Origin: Paracoccus solventivorans
GTDB taxonomy: Bacteria; Pseudomonadota; Alphaproteobacteria; Rhodobacterales; Rhodobacteraceae
Reading direction: 5' to 3'
NCBI RefSeq assembly: GCF_900142875.1
Contig: NZ_FRCK01000007.1
Span: 124,001-188,000, forward strand
DNA: 64,000 bases
In this document: in pieces, positions 38,131 through 49,301 of the stretch
Position numbering within the stretch: the stretch's first letter is position 1
How the letters are laid out: each line of letters opens with the position of its first letter
Made by a program: the position numbers and the translations under genes
Notes under the pieces: generated by a model
Seen by the model: the letters and a program-made list of their open reading frames with translations, nothing else
What the model was told of the DNA's origin: nothing
Databases searched by the model: none

Positions 38131-39486
38131 TCACCCGCCCCGCTTCAGCCGCTGGCTGACGAACCAGTCCAGCCGCTTTTTCAGCTCGCGTTCAAAGCCG
38201 CGCTCGACCGGGGTGTAAAGCACCGGGCGGCGCATCCCCTCGGGGAAGTAGTTCTGCCCGGAAAACCCGTCCTCGGCGTCGTGGTCATAGGCGTAGCCGG
38301 CGCCGTAGCCCTGTTCCTTCATCAGCCGCGTCGGCGCGTTCAGGATATGGGCGGGCGGCATCAGGCTGCCGGTCTTGCGCGCCTCGGCCCGCGCAGCCTT
38401 GTAGGCGGCGTAGCTGGCGTTCGATTTCGGGGCGAGCGCCAGATAGATCACCGCATTGGCCAGCGCCAGCTCTCCCTCGGGCGAGCCAAGCCGTTCGTAC
38501 ATCGCCCAGGCGTCCAGGCAGTGGCGCTGCGCGGCGGGATCGGCCAGGCCGATATCCTCGATCGCCATGCGGGTGATGCGGCGGGCGAGATAGCGGGGAT
38601 CCTCGCCCCCCTCAAGCATCCGCGCCAGCCAGTAGAGCGCCGCATCCGGGTCCGAGCCGCGCACCGATTTATGCAGCGCCGAGATCAGGTTGTAATGTTC
38701 ATCCCCCGACTTGTCATATTTCGCCGCCCGCCGCATCAGCCGCTGCGACAGCTCGGCCGGGCCCAGCGGGTGGTCGGTCTTCCACGCCATCACCTGCTCG
38801 ATCAGGTTCAGCACCGCGCGGCCGTCGCCGTCGGCCATGGTCAGCAGCGATTCGCGCGCCTCGCCGGTCAGGGGCAGCGCGCGGCCCAGCTCGCGCTCGG
38901 CCCGCTGGGCCAGCAGCTCCAGATCGGACAGTTCCAGCCGCTTGAGCACGACGACCTGCGCGCGCGACAGCAGCGCGGCGTTCAGCTCGAAACTGGGGTT
39001 TTCGGTGGTGGCACCGACCAGCAGGATGGTGCCGTCTTCCATGTGGGGCAGGAAACTGTCCTGCTGCGCCTTGTTGAAACGGTGGATTTCATCGACGAAC
39101 AGCAGCGTGCCCTGGCCGGTGGCATGGCGCTGGCGGGCGGCGTCGAACAGCTTGCGCAGCTCGGGGACGCCGGAAAAGATTGCGGAAATCTGCACGAACT
39201 CGCGGTCGGTCTGGTCGGCCAGCAGCCGCGCGATGGTGGTCTTGCCGACCCCGGGCGGGCCCCAGAGGATCAGCGAGGACAGGCTGCCCGCGGCAAGCAT
39301 GGCGCCCAGCGGGCCGTCCGGCCCCAGCACATCGCCCTGGCCGACGACATCGCCCAGACGCTGCGGGCGGATGCGGTCGGCCAGCGGGCGATGCGCCGGG
39401 CGGGCGGATGCGGACCCGCGCGGGGCGTCGCCCCTGTCGCGAGGGTCACGGTCGTCGGGGTCTGGGTTGTCGAACAGGTCGGCCAT
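38131..39486 (-). CDS. rarA: Replication-associated recombination protein RarA (MgsA)
   Basis: A 451-residue AAA+ ATPase: Walker A WGPPGVGKTT, Walker B LFVDEIHRFNKAQQD, sensor 1 GATTENPSFE, and a C-terminal tetramerisation part ending YTPVERGFERELKKRLDWF. RarA acts at stalled forks, unwinding DNA ends near single-strand-binding protein. First gene of the rarA-crcB-rluC-HAD-ATP12 unit. The ATG at 39486 follows an acidic N-terminus start (MADLFDNPDPDDRD). Confidence 0.95.
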   Translation of the reverse strand: MADLFDNPDPDDRDPRDRGDAPRGSASARPAHRPLADRIRPQRLGDVVGQGDVLGPDGPLGAMLAAGSLSSLILWGPPGVGKTTIARLLADQTDREFVQISAIFSGVPELRKLFDAARQRHATGQGTLLFVDEIHRFNKAQQDSFLPHMEDGTILLVGATTENPSFELNAALLSRAQVVVLKRLELSDLELLAQRAERELGRALPLTGEARESLLTMADGDGRAVLNLIEQVMAWKTDHPLGPAELSQRLMRRAAKYDKSGDEHYNLISALHKSVRGSDPDAALYWLARMLEGGEDPRYLARRITRMAIEDIGLADPAAQRHCLDAWAMYERLGSPEGELALANAVIYLALAPKSNASYAAYKAARAEARKTGSLMPPAHILNAPTRLMKEQGYGAGYAYDHDAEDGFSGQNYFPEGMRRPVLYTPVERGFERELKKRLDWFVSQRLKRGG

Positions 39487-39547
39487 GGCGGGCAGATTAC
39501 GCTGCCCGCCACGCGGAGGGTATCCCCCACACCCTACCCCGGCCACC

Positions 39548-40141
39548 TCAGTGCATCTTGCTGGCGAGGTTGATCGCAACGCACTGGAAATCGCCGTCGT
39601 CGATCCACATCACCCGGCCGATGGCCTCGGCCTCGACGCCGCAGCGGCCGTACCAGCGGGGCCATTTCGCGTCGGTCAGCGCGACCAGCCGGGTGGCGCC
39701 CAGCTCGCGCGCCGCCCGCGTCATCGCCCCGGCCATGGTCATGTGCACCCGGCGGCGAATCGCCATCGGCGTCGCATGGTTCACGAACACCCGCGTGCAT
39801 TCCCACACCTGCGGATCGACCGGGGCCTCCTCATACAGCAGGTCCTGCGGGATCGACCCGCCCAGGATCCCGCGCTGCGCGTCGCGGATCATATATGAAT
39901 AGATCCCGCACTGGGCGGTCGTGGGGGTCAGCCGGAAGCCCCCGAGCACGTGGTTTTCGCCATCATGCACGGCCACCCAGCGGCTGGCCGGGGTGTCATA
40001 CTGGTCGAACTCCATCCCGTCCGCCTGCGGCAGGTCCCAGTTCTTCTGGACGATGAAGCTTTGGCGGCGGGCGCGGAACAGATTGGCGAACAGGTCTCCG
40101 TGGTTGTGAAGGTTGCTGAAGGAAAGCGTGGTGGTCTGCAT
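39548..40141 (-). CDS. luxI: Acyl-homoserine-lactone synthase (LuxI family)
   Basis: A 197-residue LuxI homologue. All the usual invariant residues are at the expected spacing: R25, F29, W35, E44, D46, D49, R70, E114 and R117. It makes an N-acyl-homoserine lactone from S-adenosylmethionine and acyl-ACP. As I recall, the Paracoccus denitrificans synthase PdnI makes a long-chain (C16) signal; chain length here cannot be read from sequence. AGGAG precedes the ATG. The partner luxR lies 74 bases upstream on the same strand. Confidence 0.9.
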   Translation of the reverse strand: MQTTTLSFSNLHNHGDLFANLFRARRQSFIVQKNWDLPQADGMEFDQYDTPASRWVAVHDGENHVLGGFRLTPTTAQCGIYSYMIRDAQRGILGGSIPQDLLYEEAPVDPQVWECTRVFVNHATPMAIRRRVHMTMAGAMTRAARELGATRLVALTDAKWPRWYGRCGVEAEAIGRVMWIDDGDFQCVAINLASKMH

Positions 40142-40215
40142 GGTTTTCTCCTGGGGTTGTAAGGGTTGGACCCCCCGGAGCGAACGCGGTGAAAGGAACT
40201 TTCGAGGCGAACGGT

Positions 40216-40827
40216 TTACAGCAGACGGTAATCCTTTGCTCGTTGCAGCGCCTCGGCAGTCGTCTTGGCCATCAACCTTTCACGGGCCGAGATCAGACGC
40301 GCCTTGAACGCACTTTCGGTAATGCCGAGCTTAGCGGCCGCCGCTGCGTGGCGATCACCCTCCGCGATGCACCGAAGGGCCTCTTGCTGAGCCTTCGTCA
40401 GGCTCTCCGGCGGCTCGGTGATGTCATGGAGCCGTCGTACCAGCGCCGAGATCGCTTCGATCTCGTCATCCGTGAATTCGCGGGTGCCGTGGGCGAAACT
40501 GGCGATGGTGCGCGACTTGATCGGGCCGCAGGACACCGTCAGACCAAAGGTCAACCCATGCCGACCCGCGTCTGCCATGATGCCGAACGGGTCGGGGATC
40601 GGCATTGCAGACCACCGGACGGTTCCGGTGGTCGAAAACCCCCAGGCGATGGTCGGATCGCGCAGGGCAAAGGCGTTGGCCGTATAATGTTCCGCCCAGG
40701 CTTCGGGGTAGGTCTGGAACATCATGATCGGCGAGGTGAACCGAATGTGCAGCCCGATCGAATAGCCGGATTGGGCCAGCTTTTGCAGGCGGGACAGGGT
40801 CGCGGTAATCTCGGCTCTCAAGGACAT
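40216..40827 (-). CDS. luxR: LuxR-type autoinducer-binding regulator
   Basis: A 203-residue protein, shorter than the usual ~240. It has an autoinducer-binding domain (PEAWAEHYTANAFALRDPTIAWG, with the conserved W, Y and D residues) and a C-terminal LuxR helix-turn-helix (LTKAQQEALRCIAEGDRHAAAAAKLGI then TESAFKARLISARERL). The recognition helix departs from the common TVKxH pattern. It probably controls luxI directly. The region in front of it (40828-40950) is AT-richer than the surroundings; no clear lux box could be fixed there. Confidence 0.88.
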   Translation of the reverse strand: MSLRAEITATLSRLQKLAQSGYSIGLHIRFTSPIMMFQTYPEAWAEHYTANAFALRDPTIAWGFSTTGTVRWSAMPIPDPFGIMADAGRHGLTFGLTVSCGPIKSRTIASFAHGTREFTDDEIEAISALVRRLHDITEPPESLTKAQQEALRCIAEGDRHAAAAAKLGITESAFKARLISARERLMAKTTAEALQRAKDYRLL

Positions 40828-40947
40828 GGCTTTTTAGACAGATTGCTCGGAACTAGATCTCTGTTAACTATGCAGAATGGGAAGGACTATGCCAGAGATG
40901 TGGTGTAAATCATGTGCTTTCCACCGAACATTCACGCAGATAAGTGT

Positions 40948-40978
40948 TAAAAAAGCCCGCACAGCAGGCTGTGCGGGC
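40948..40978 (-). terminator. Intrinsic terminator after rplQ
   Basis: A ten-bp perfect stem GCCCGCACAG (40955-40964) / CTGTGCGGGC (40969-40978); on the minus strand it is followed by TTTTTTAAC. It lies 74 bases beyond rplQ and marks the end of the ribosomal cluster before luxR. Confidence 0.92.
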
Positions 40979-41052
40979 GCGCATGTGACGCAACGTCACT
41001 GGACAAATCATGCCGCGCCCGACGGTCGGAGCCACCGGGCGCGCAGTCCGGC

Positions 41053-41466
41053 CTAGTCTTCCAGCTCGGCTTCCAGGCGGGCGCGGTCGCCGGCGCCCTT
41101 GGCCGAGACGTCGCGCTCGACGAACTCGATGATCGCCATCGGCGCCATGTCGCCATAGCGGAAACCCGCCTTCAGCACGCGGACATAGCCGCCCTGACGG
41201 TCCTTGTAGCGCGGGCCCAGCTGCTCGAACAGCTTGGCAACAGGCGCATCCTGCTTGAGCTGGGCAGCCGCCAGCCGGCGGGCGTGCAGGTCGCCGCGCT
41301 TGGCCAGGGTGATCAGCTTTTCGATGACCGGGCGCAGTTCCTTGGCCTTGGGCAGGGTGGTCTTGATCTGCTCATGCTCGATCAGGCTGCAGGCCATGTT
41401 GGAAAACAGCGACTTGCGGTGCTCGTGGGTGCGGTTGAGGCGGCGATAGCCGCGGGCGTGACGCAT
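41053..41466 (-). CDS. rplQ: 50S ribosomal protein L17
   Basis: A 137-residue bL17 beginning [21 protein letters not shown], the invariant start of the family, with [21 protein letters not shown] helix and a [23 protein letters not shown] core. The last ~20 residues are an acidic/Ala tail. It is the last gene of the alpha operon, 106 bases after rpoA, and is followed by a strong terminator. Confidence 0.97.
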   Translation of the reverse strand: MRHARGYRRLNRTHEHRKSLFSNMACSLIEHEQIKTTLPKAKELRPVIEKLITLAKRGDLHARRLAAAQLKQDAPVAKLFEQLGPRYKDRQGGYVRVLKAGFRYGDMAPMAIIEFVERDVSAKGAGDRARLEAELED

Positions 41467-41572
41467 GGTGGTCTCCTATCAGCGTTTTGCTTTGTCCGGC
41501 GGCCGTGCGTTGCGGACGCTCTCCTTGGGGCGGAATGCCCAGGGTGGCGGGGACCAAGGCCCCCGCCGAAAC

Positions 41573-42589
41573 TCAGAACTGGTCGTCGAAGCGCTTGGCC
41601 AGGTCCTCGATGTTCTCGGGCGGCCAGTCCACGACGTCCATGCCCAGATGCAGGCCCATGCCCGACAGCACTTCCTTGATCTCGTTCAAGGACTTGCGGC
41701 CGAAGTTCGGGGTCCGCAGCATCTCGGCCTCGGTCTTCTGGATCAGGTCGCCGATATAGACGATGTTGTCGTTCTTGAGGCAGTTGGCCGAACGGACCGA
41801 CAGCTCGAGCTCATCAACCTTCTTCAGCAGGCGCGGGTCGAACTCCAGCCCGTCCTCGGCGTCCTGGGTGCGGGCCGATTCCGGCTCCTCGAAGTTGACG
41901 AACACCGCCAGCTGGTCCTGCAGGATGCGGGCGGCATAGGCCACCGCGTCCTCGGGGGTCAGCGAGCCGTCGGTCTCGATGCGCATGGTCAGCTTGTCAT
42001 AGTCCAGCACCTGCCCCTCGCGGGTGGGGGTGACTTCGTAGCTGACCCGCTTGACCGGCGAAAAGATCGCGTCGATCGGGATCAACCCGATCGGGGAATC
42101 CTCGGCGCGGTTCTTGTCGGCGGCGACATAGCCCTTGCCCACGGAAACCGTCAGCTCCATGTTCAGCTCGGCGCCCTCGTCGAGGTTGCAGATCACATGG
42201 TCGCGGTTCAGCACGGTGATGCCGGCGGTCTCGGCGATCTGGCCGGCCTTGACCTCGCCCGGGCCCTTGGCCGACAGGGCCAGCCGCTTGGGGCCCTCGA
42301 CGTCCATCTTCAGCGTCACGCCCTTGAGGTTCAGGACGATGTCGGTCACGTCCTCGCGCACGCCGGGGACGGACGAGAATTCATGCAGCACGTTGTCGAT
42401 CTGCACGCTGGTGATGGCGCCGCCCTGCAGCGAGGACATCAGCACGCGGCGCAGCGCGTTGCCCAGCGTCAGGCCGAAGCCCCGCTCCAGCGGTTCGGCG
42501 ACGATGGTGGCGACGCGGGCCGCGTCGGCGCCCGGCCGGATATCCAGCTGCAAGGGCTTGATCAGTTCGGCCCAGTTCTTGTGGATCAT
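41573..42589 (-). CDS. rpoA: RNA polymerase alpha subunit
   Basis: A 338-residue alpha subunit. The N-terminal domain has [19 protein letters not shown], used for dimerisation and assembly; the C-terminal domain has [19 protein letters not shown] and [17 protein letters not shown], which contact UP elements and activators. The start [12 protein letters not shown] at 42589 fits the family. A hairpin separates it from rpsK. Confidence 0.98.
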   Translation of the reverse strand: MIHKNWAELIKPLQLDIRPGADAARVATIVAEPLERGFGLTLGNALRRVLMSSLQGGAITSVQIDNVLHEFSSVPGVREDVTDIVLNLKGVTLKMDVEGPKRLALSAKGPGEVKAGQIAETAGITVLNRDHVICNLDEGAELNMELTVSVGKGYVAADKNRAEDSPIGLIPIDAIFSPVKRVSYEVTPTREGQVLDYDKLTMRIETDGSLTPEDAVAYAARILQDQLAVFVNFEEPESARTQDAEDGLEFDPRLLKKVDELELSVRSANCLKNDNIVYIGDLIQKTEAEMLRTPNFGRKSLNEIKEVLSGMGLHLGMDVVDWPPENIEDLAKRFDDQF

Positions 42590-42659
42590 GCGATTGCCTC
42601 CATTCCTGTTCCCGGCCCCATGACCAGCCGCCGGAAACGCCCGAGGTAAAATGCGAAAC

Positions 42660-42687
42660 CCGGCCCGCACCAATCGGCGCGGGCCGG
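42660..42687 (-). terminator. Intercistronic hairpin between rpsK and rpoA
   Basis: A nine-bp stem CCGGCCCGC (42660-42668) / GCGGGCCGG (42679-42687); in the minus direction GTTTCGCATTTT follows. It could trim the amount of rpoA mRNA relative to the ribosomal genes, or stabilise the 3' end of rpsK mRNA after cleavage. Confidence 0.4.
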
Positions 42688-42703
42688 CAGAAAATCCGGT
42701 GGA

Positions 42704-43093
42704 TCAGACCCGGCGGCGCTTGGGCGGGCGGCAGCCGTTATGCGCGATCGGGGTCACGTCGCGGATCGCGGTGATGTTGAAGCCGACGGCGGCCAGCGCG
42801 CGCAGCGCCGATTCGCGGCCCGAGCCGGGGCCCTGCACCTCGACCTCGATGGTGCGCATTCCGTGTTCCTGCGCCTTCTTGCCGGCGTCCTCGGCGGCCA
42901 TCTGCGCGGCATAGGGGGTCGATTTCCGCGAGCCCTTGAAGCCCATGGTGCCGGCCGACGACCACGAGATCGCGTTGCCCTGCACGTCCGAAATCAGGAT
43001 TTTGGTGTTGTTGAACGAGCTGTTCACATGCGCCACGCCGGTGGCGATGTTCTTGCGTTCCTTGCGCTTCATGCGCGTCTTGTCGCGTGCCAT
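42704..43093 (-). CDS. rpsK: 30S ribosomal protein S11
   Basis: A 129-residue uS11 with the conserved [18 protein letters not shown], the [20 protein letters not shown] segment and the basic C-terminus [12 protein letters not shown]. Part of the small-subunit platform. It follows rpsM by 15 bases in the alpha operon. Confidence 0.98.
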   Translation of the reverse strand: MARDKTRMKRKERKNIATGVAHVNSSFNNTKILISDVQGNAISWSSAGTMGFKGSRKSTPYAAQMAAEDAGKKAQEHGMRTIEVEVQGPGSGRESALRALAAVGFNITAIRDVTPIAHNGCRPPKRRRV

Positions 43094-43108
43094 GGTCCCA
43101 AGCCCTCC

Positions 43109-43477
43109 TTACTTCTTCTTGCCGGCGATCGGTTTCGCCGGGCCCTTGCGGGTGCGGGCGTTGGTGTGGGTGCGCTGGCCGCGCACGGGCAGGCCGCGGC
43201 GGTGGCGCAGGCCGCGGTACGAACCCAGGTCCATCAGGCGCTTGATGTTCATCTGCGTCTCGCGGCGCAGGTCGCCCTCGACGGTCAGGTTGGCGTCGAT
43301 GTATTCACGGATCTGCAGGACTTCGGCGTCCGACAGTTCGTTCACGCGGCGGGTCGGGTCGATGCCGACGGCCTGGACGATCTGTTCGGCATACATCGGG
43401 CCGATGCCGTGGATATATTGCAGCGCGATCGGGACGCGCTTGCCGGTCGGGATATTGACGCCAGCGATACGGGCCAA
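43109..43477 (-). CDS. rpsM: 30S ribosomal protein S13
   Basis: A 122-residue uS13. The start is a TTG at 43477 (reading [10 protein letters not shown], normally [10 protein letters not shown]) with AAAGGAAGA in front; the longer open frame lacks family similarity. [42 protein letters not shown] and the KKK tail are typical. It contacts the P-site tRNA and the inter-subunit bridge. It lies 181 bases after adk. Confidence 0.96.
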   Translation of the reverse strand: MARIAGVNIPTGKRVPIALQYIHGIGPMYAEQIVQAVGIDPTRRVNELSDAEVLQIREYIDANLTVEGDLRRETQMNIKRLMDLGSYRGLRHRRGLPVRGQRTHTNARTRKGPAKPIAGKKK

Positions 43478-43658
43478 AGCCGTTCTTCCTTTACGTTGCG
43501 GTTCCGTAGTGCCGGAACCTTTTTTCACAACCAATGGCCCTCGGCATCACGCCTCGGGCCATCGCTTCACCCCGGATGGGTGATTCTCGGATGAGATGCC
43601 TGCGGTTAAAGTATCGCGCGCCCCGCGTCAACATGCCGCCCGGACGCGCGAGCCGGTT

Positions 43659-44318
43659 TCAGCCGCCGATCCGGTCCACGACCGCCGCGACCTGGCGCCC
43701 GACCTCGTCCATCTCCGCCATGCCGTCGACGGGGGCGAGGGTTTTCTTGGCGTAGTAATAGCCAACCAGCGGCGAGGTCTTCTTGTAGTATTCCATCAGC
43801 CGGGTCTTGAGGCTTTCGGGGTTGTCGTCGGCGCGCCGCTTCATGTCGGTGCTGCCGCAGACGTCGCATTTGCCGGGTTCTTTCGTGGGTCGGGTGGTGT
43901 CGTGATAGACCTCGCCGCAGTTGCCGCAGGTAAAGCGGCCGCTGATGCGGTCGACCAGCGCCTCGTCATCGACGCGCATCTCGATCACCGCGTCGATCTT
44001 GCGGCCCATGCCGTCCAGCAGTTCCTCAAGCGCGTCGGCCTGGGCCAGGGTGCGCGGGAAGCCGTCGAAGATGAAGCCGGGGGCCTCGACCGTATCCAGC
44101 TTTTCGCGGATCAGCCCGATCACGATCTCATCGGTGACCAGCTGGCCGCGGTCCATCACGTCGGCCACGATCTTGCCCATCTCGGTGCCCGAGCTGCGCG
44201 CATCGCGCAGCATGTCGCCGGTGGAAAGCTGCACCAGCCCCCGTTCTTCGACCAGGGTGCGGGCCTGGGTGCCCTTGCCCGCGCCGGGCGGGCCCAGCAG
44301 GATGATGTTGATCGTCAC
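43659..44318 (-). CDS. adk: Adenylate kinase
   Basis: A 219-residue long-form kinase with P-loop [25 protein letters not shown], and a LID domain with a four-cysteine zinc site (CGNCGEVY ... CDVCGST). It balances AMP, ADP and ATP. It starts with GTG at 44318, preceded by AAAGGGG, 61 bases after secY. The secY-adk-rpsM order is the standard one. Confidence 0.96.
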   Translation of the reverse strand: MTINIILLGPPGAGKGTQARTLVEERGLVQLSTGDMLRDARSSGTEMGKIVADVMDRGQLVTDEIVIGLIREKLDTVEAPGFIFDGFPRTLAQADALEELLDGMGRKIDAVIEMRVDDEALVDRISGRFTCGNCGEVYHDTTRPTKEPGKCDVCGSTDMKRRADDNPESLKTRLMEYYKKTSPLVGYYYAKKTLAPVDGMAEMDEVGRQVAAVVDRIGG

Positions 44319-44379
44319 GCGGCGTCCCCTTTCCGTAATCTCAGCTGGCCCGTTGAAAGGCTCCGTTATCAATAGGTCG

Positions 44380-45750
<1,371 letters not shown>

Positions 45751-45894
45751 GACTGCCCCTTTGTCTGTCGCCCGACCCGCCCCGGCGGGGCCGGATTTGA
45801 CAGCGCCGCCGACCGTTGCCGGTTCGGCGGCGCTGGAAAAACCTGTCCGCTATCTAGGCGGCGCCGCGCGCCGCTTCAACAGCTATTCCGCCGC

Positions 45895-46383
45895 TTACTC
45901 GGCCGCAGGCTCTGCCGCCGCAACCGGGCGGGTCAGGGTCAGCGAACCGCCCGCGGCCTCGACCGCTGCCGCAGCGGCAGCCGAAGCGCCGGCCAGCGTC
46001 AGCTTCAGCGCGGTCTTCAGCTCGCCCTTGGCCAGCAGGCGGATGCCGTCGCGCTTGTGCTTGGTGGCACCGGCCGCGACCAGCGCATCCTCGTCCAGCT
46101 CGGCGCCGGCGGCAAGCTTGCCCGCCTCGACCATCTTCTGCAGCTGGCCCAGGTTAACCACCGCGAACTCCAGCCGGTTCGGCTTGGAGAAGCCGCGCTT
46201 GGGCAGGCGGCGATAAAGCGGCATCTGGCCGCCTTCGTAGCCGTTCAGCGCCACGCCCGACCGCGAGGTCTGGCCCTTGATACCGCGGCCGCCCATCTTG
46301 CCCTTGCCCGAACCCGGGCCACGGCCGATCCGCTTTTTCTTGCGGTTGGCGCCTTCGTTGTCGCGAAGCTCGTTCAGTTTCAT
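45895..46383 (-). CDS. rplO: 50S ribosomal protein L15
   Basis: A 162-residue uL15 beginning [22 protein letters not shown] with the Gly-rich [18 protein letters not shown]. The C-terminus carries an Ala-rich extension. It would normally follow rpmD; here it starts a new transcription unit because rpmD lies 7 kb away and ends at its own terminator. Its leader contains a stem-loop (46407-46432). Confidence 0.97.
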   Translation of the reverse strand: MKLNELRDNEGANRKKKRIGRGPGSGKGKMGGRGIKGQTSRSGVALNGYEGGQMPLYRRLPKRGFSKPNRLEFAVVNLGQLQKMVEAGKLAAGAELDEDALVAAGATKHKRDGIRLLAKGELKTALKLTLAGASAAAAAAVEAAGGSLTLTRPVAAAEPAAE

Positions 46384-46406
46384 GTCGCTATCTCCCTTGC
46401 CGGAAA

Positions 46407-46432
46407 CACCCCCAACAGCGACAAAGGGGGTG
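46407..46432 (-). promoter_or_regulatory. Stem-loop in the rplO leader
   Basis: A seven-bp stem CACCCCC (46407-46413) / GGGGGTG (46426-46432) lies a few bases upstream of the rplO ribosome site (AAGGGAG). The promoter of the rplO-secY-adk-rpsM-rpsK-rpoA-rplQ unit must lie in 46384-46545 or further right; no clear -35/-10 pair was found. Confidence 0.35.
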
Positions 46433-46545
46433 CACACGGACATTGAATCACTCGGACGCCGGGGCACGGGGCCGCGGCGACTGCCGGGGTCTATAGCGCC
46501 CGCGCCGGCGATGCAAGCCCCCGGCCGGGCGCGCCCTGCCCCTTG

Positions 46546-47364
46546 CTAGGCGCCGAAGGGTTCGAGCGGCAGGTCCTCGGCCTCGGCCAGGGCGCGGCAT
46601 TCCGCCATGGTCAGCGCGGCAAAGAACCCGGCCGGGTCGTCGCCGGCCAGCGCGTCCAGCCGGGCCTTGAAATGCGGCTCGAACGCGGCGCAGGCGACAT
46701 GGCCGTCGGCCAGCGGATAGATCGCATATTCCGGCCGCGCCCCGGACAGGATCCCGCCCGCCACCGTGGCACGGTGCCGCACCGGGGCGGCGAACCGCTC
46801 GGCCGCCTGCCGCAGCCCGACCGCGGCGTGACGGCCCGGCCGCCCGCGTTCGCGCCCCAGCAGCAGCGCCGCCGCGGCGCCGGCCGCGGCCTCGGCACCG
46901 GCCAGATCGGCAATCAGCGTGCGCGGCATCGCCTCGCCCTGCAACAGCCCGACGGCGGCCTGATAGGTCAGGTCGTGGCCGGGCACGTCCGGGGCCTGGG
47001 TGTCGCCCACGATCTCGACCCAGCACAGCGCGGGGTTCAGCGCCGCCAGCTCCGGCACGGTAATCCCCAGCCGGGCCAGCGCCGTGCGGCGGTGGCTGGA
47101 AATCAGCAGATCCGCCCCGCGCAGCAATTCGTGGAACCGCGCCGTGCCGTCCTCCGAACGCAGGTCCACCGTCTCGACCGTGGCCGCGCGGTTCAGCTCG
47201 GCATACCAGCCGGGCATGGCGTGGCCGGTCAGGTCGCCGGCGGGGGGCTCGATCTTGATGATCTCCATTCCCTGCGCGGCAAGGATCGCGGCGGCGGCCG
47301 GGCCGGGGACGTTGATCGCCATGCAGATGGCGCGCAGGCCGGAAAGGGGCAGGTCGTCTTGCAT
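46546..47364 (-). CDS. CaiB/BaiF family CoA-transferase, short form
   Basis: A 272-residue class III CoA-transferase. LPLSGLRAICMAINVPGPAAAAILAAQGMEIIKIEPP and the PEYAIYPLADGHVACAAFE segment are typical. The usual length is about 360-400; here the region after the first domain is shortened, yet the frame is intact. Activity is uncertain: it may be a racemase-like or transferase relic. It diverges from the acyl-CoA ligase gene, suggesting a joint role in acyl-CoA metabolism. Confidence 0.8.
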   Translation of the reverse strand: MQDDLPLSGLRAICMAINVPGPAAAAILAAQGMEIIKIEPPAGDLTGHAMPGWYAELNRAATVETVDLRSEDGTARFHELLRGADLLISSHRRTALARLGITVPELAALNPALCWVEIVGDTQAPDVPGHDLTYQAAVGLLQGEAMPRTLIADLAGAEAAAGAAAALLLGRERGRPGRHAAVGLRQAAERFAAPVRHRATVAGGILSGARPEYAIYPLADGHVACAAFEPHFKARLDALAGDDPAGFFAALTMAECRALAEAEDLPLEPFGA

Positions 47365-47583
47365 CGTCGTCTCCGCTGGGGTTTCCGGCAGCTTGCACGG
47401 CGCGGCTGCGGGTTCAACCGCGCGCCGCCATTCCCCGGCACGCCGCCCGCAAGCCCGCACCCTGCCCATGATGGGCAGGCGGCCGGTCCGGACCTTGCGT
47501 CACAGTGGCGCGGGACCTTGCGGCGACCCGCCCGCCCTGCGCAATGTGGCCGCTATCACAGAAGGCAGAGGAAGAGGGAAACC

Positions 47584-49239
47584 ATGCTTCTGGGCAAGAT
47601 GATGCACCAGCCGCTGACCGTGGGCTCGCTGATCGACCACGCCGCGCACTATCACGCCGAGACCGAGATCGTGTCGGCGCTGACCGAGGGCGGGTTCGAG
47701 CGCAGCACCTGGGCCCGCGTGGGCGAGAACGCCCGCCGCATCGGCTCGGCGCTGCAGGGCCGCGGGATGGAGCCGGGCGACCGGATCGGCACGCTTGCCT
47801 GGAACAACCGCCGCCATCTGGAACTGTATTTCGGCGTGCCGGGCATGGGCATGGTCTGCCACACGCTGAACCCGCGGCTGGCGCCCGAGCAGCTGGCCTA
47901 TATCGTCACCCACGCCACCGACCGGATGCTGTTCATCGAGCGGACCTTCGTCCCGATGATCGCGTCGATTCGCGACCAGCTGACCACCCTGCGCGGCGTG
48001 GTCATGCTGGGGCCGCGCGACGAGGCGGCGGCGGCCGAGCTGCCGGGGCTGCTGTTCTACGAGGACCTGCTGGCCGAGGGCGACCCCGCCGCCCCCTGGG
48101 CCGAGATCGAGGAAACCGCACCCTCGGCGCTGTGCTATACCTCGGGGACCACCGGCAACCCCAAGGGGGTGCTGTATTCCCACCGCTCGACGCTGCTGCA
48201 CGCGCTTTGCGTCAACAACCGCGACGGGCTGGCGATCGGCGCGGCCGATTCGCTGATGCCGGTGGTGCCGATGTTCCACGTCAACGCCTGGGGCACGCCC
48301 TATGCCGCCGCCGCCGTCGGCGCGCGGCTGGTGCTGCCGGGGCCGCGGCTGGACGGTGACAGCCTGGCGCGGCTGATCATCGACGAATCGGTGACCATCG
48401 CTGCCGGGGTGCCGACGATCTGGCTGGGGCTGCTGAACGCGCTGGACGGGATGGATGAAAAGCCGGTCAGCCTCAAACGCACCATCGTCGGCGGCTCGGC
48501 GCTGCCGCCCTCGATGCGCGCGGCCTTCCGCGACCGTTACGGGGTCGAGCTGATCCACGCCTGGGGGATGACCGAGACCAGCCCGCTGGGCACGCTGAAC
48601 GCACCGCTGGCCAAACATGCCGCGCTGAGCCACGCCGAACAGGACCAGATCGGCAACGGCCAGGGCCGCCCGCCCTTTGGCGTGCAGCTGCGCGTGGTCG
48701 ACGCCGACGGCACCGTGCTGCCCGACGACGGGGTGACCGAGGGCCAGCTGCAGATCCGCGGCCACTGGATCGTGGACCATTACTTCGGCCACGAGAAAAC
48801 CGCGCTGACCTGGGACGGCTGGTTCGACACCGGCGACATTTCCACCATCGATCCCGACGGCTACATGGTGATCCGCGACCGCGCCAAGGACATCATCAAG
48901 TCGGGGGGCGAGTGGATTTCCACCGTCGACCTGGAAAACATCGCCGTCGCCCACCCCAAGGTCGCCAACGCCGCCGCCATCGCCGCGCGGCATCCGAAAT
49001 GGGACGAGCGCCCGGTGATCTGCGCGCAGAAACGCCCGCAGAGCGACCTGACCGAGGAAGAGCTGCTGGCCTTCTACGACGGCAAGGTGCCGCGCTGGCA
49101 AAGGCCCGACCGGGTGATCTTCGTGGAAACCCTGCCGCTGGGCGCCACCGGCAAGGTGGTCAAGGCCAGCCTGCGCGAGATGTATGGCGATGTGCTGTGG
49201 GACGAGGCCATGGCCGAGCTGGAGGCCGAAAAGGGCTGA
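47584..49239 (+). CDS. Fatty-acid--CoA ligase (DmdB/long-chain type)
   Basis: A 551-residue adenylate-forming enzyme with the AMP-binding motif [44 protein letters not shown] and [12 protein letters not shown]. The N-terminus [21 protein letters not shown] resembles the group annotated as long-chain-fatty-acid or 3-(methylthio)propionyl-CoA ligases in Rhodobacteraceae; the true substrate cannot be told. It starts at 47584; an open frame further upstream is antisense to the CoA-transferase gene and is rejected. Confidence 0.9.
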   Translation: MLLGKMMHQPLTVGSLIDHAAHYHAETEIVSALTEGGFERSTWARVGENARRIGSALQGRGMEPGDRIGTLAWNNRRHLELYFGVPGMGMVCHTLNPRLAPEQLAYIVTHATDRMLFIERTFVPMIASIRDQLTTLRGVVMLGPRDEAAAAELPGLLFYEDLLAEGDPAAPWAEIEETAPSALCYTSGTTGNPKGVLYSHRSTLLHALCVNNRDGLAIGAADSLMPVVPMFHVNAWGTPYAAAAVGARLVLPGPRLDGDSLARLIIDESVTIAAGVPTIWLGLLNALDGMDEKPVSLKRTIVGGSALPPSMRAAFRDRYGVELIHAWGMTETSPLGTLNAPLAKHAALSHAEQDQIGNGQGRPPFGVQLRVVDADGTVLPDDGVTEGQLQIRGHWIVDHYFGHEKTALTWDGWFDTGDISTIDPDGYMVIRDRAKDIIKSGGEWISTVDLENIAVAHPKVANAAAIAARHPKWDERPVICAQKRPQSDLTEEELLAFYDGKVPRWQRPDRVIFVETLPLGATGKVVKASLREMYGDVLWDEAMAELEAEKG

Positions 49240-49301
49240 GGCCCGGCCCCACGGCGTGGTCGGAGCGGGGGGTTTCCACCCCCGGCCACCGCCGCGGCCT
49301 T

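Noticed and set aside
40828..40950. A lux box around the AGATCT sequence upstream of luxR
   Set aside because: The dyad GAACTAGATCTCTGTT is imperfect and not positioned against a recognisable promoter; too weak to call.
41550..41572. Hairpin GGCGGGG / CCCCCGCC between rpoA and rplQ as a terminator
   Set aside because: It has no T-run and lies inside an operon whose end is clearly at 40948-40978.
46543..47583. N-terminal extension of the acyl-CoA ligase frame
   Set aside because: It is antisense to the CoA-transferase gene; family similarity begins only at 47584, where the ATG and spacing fit.
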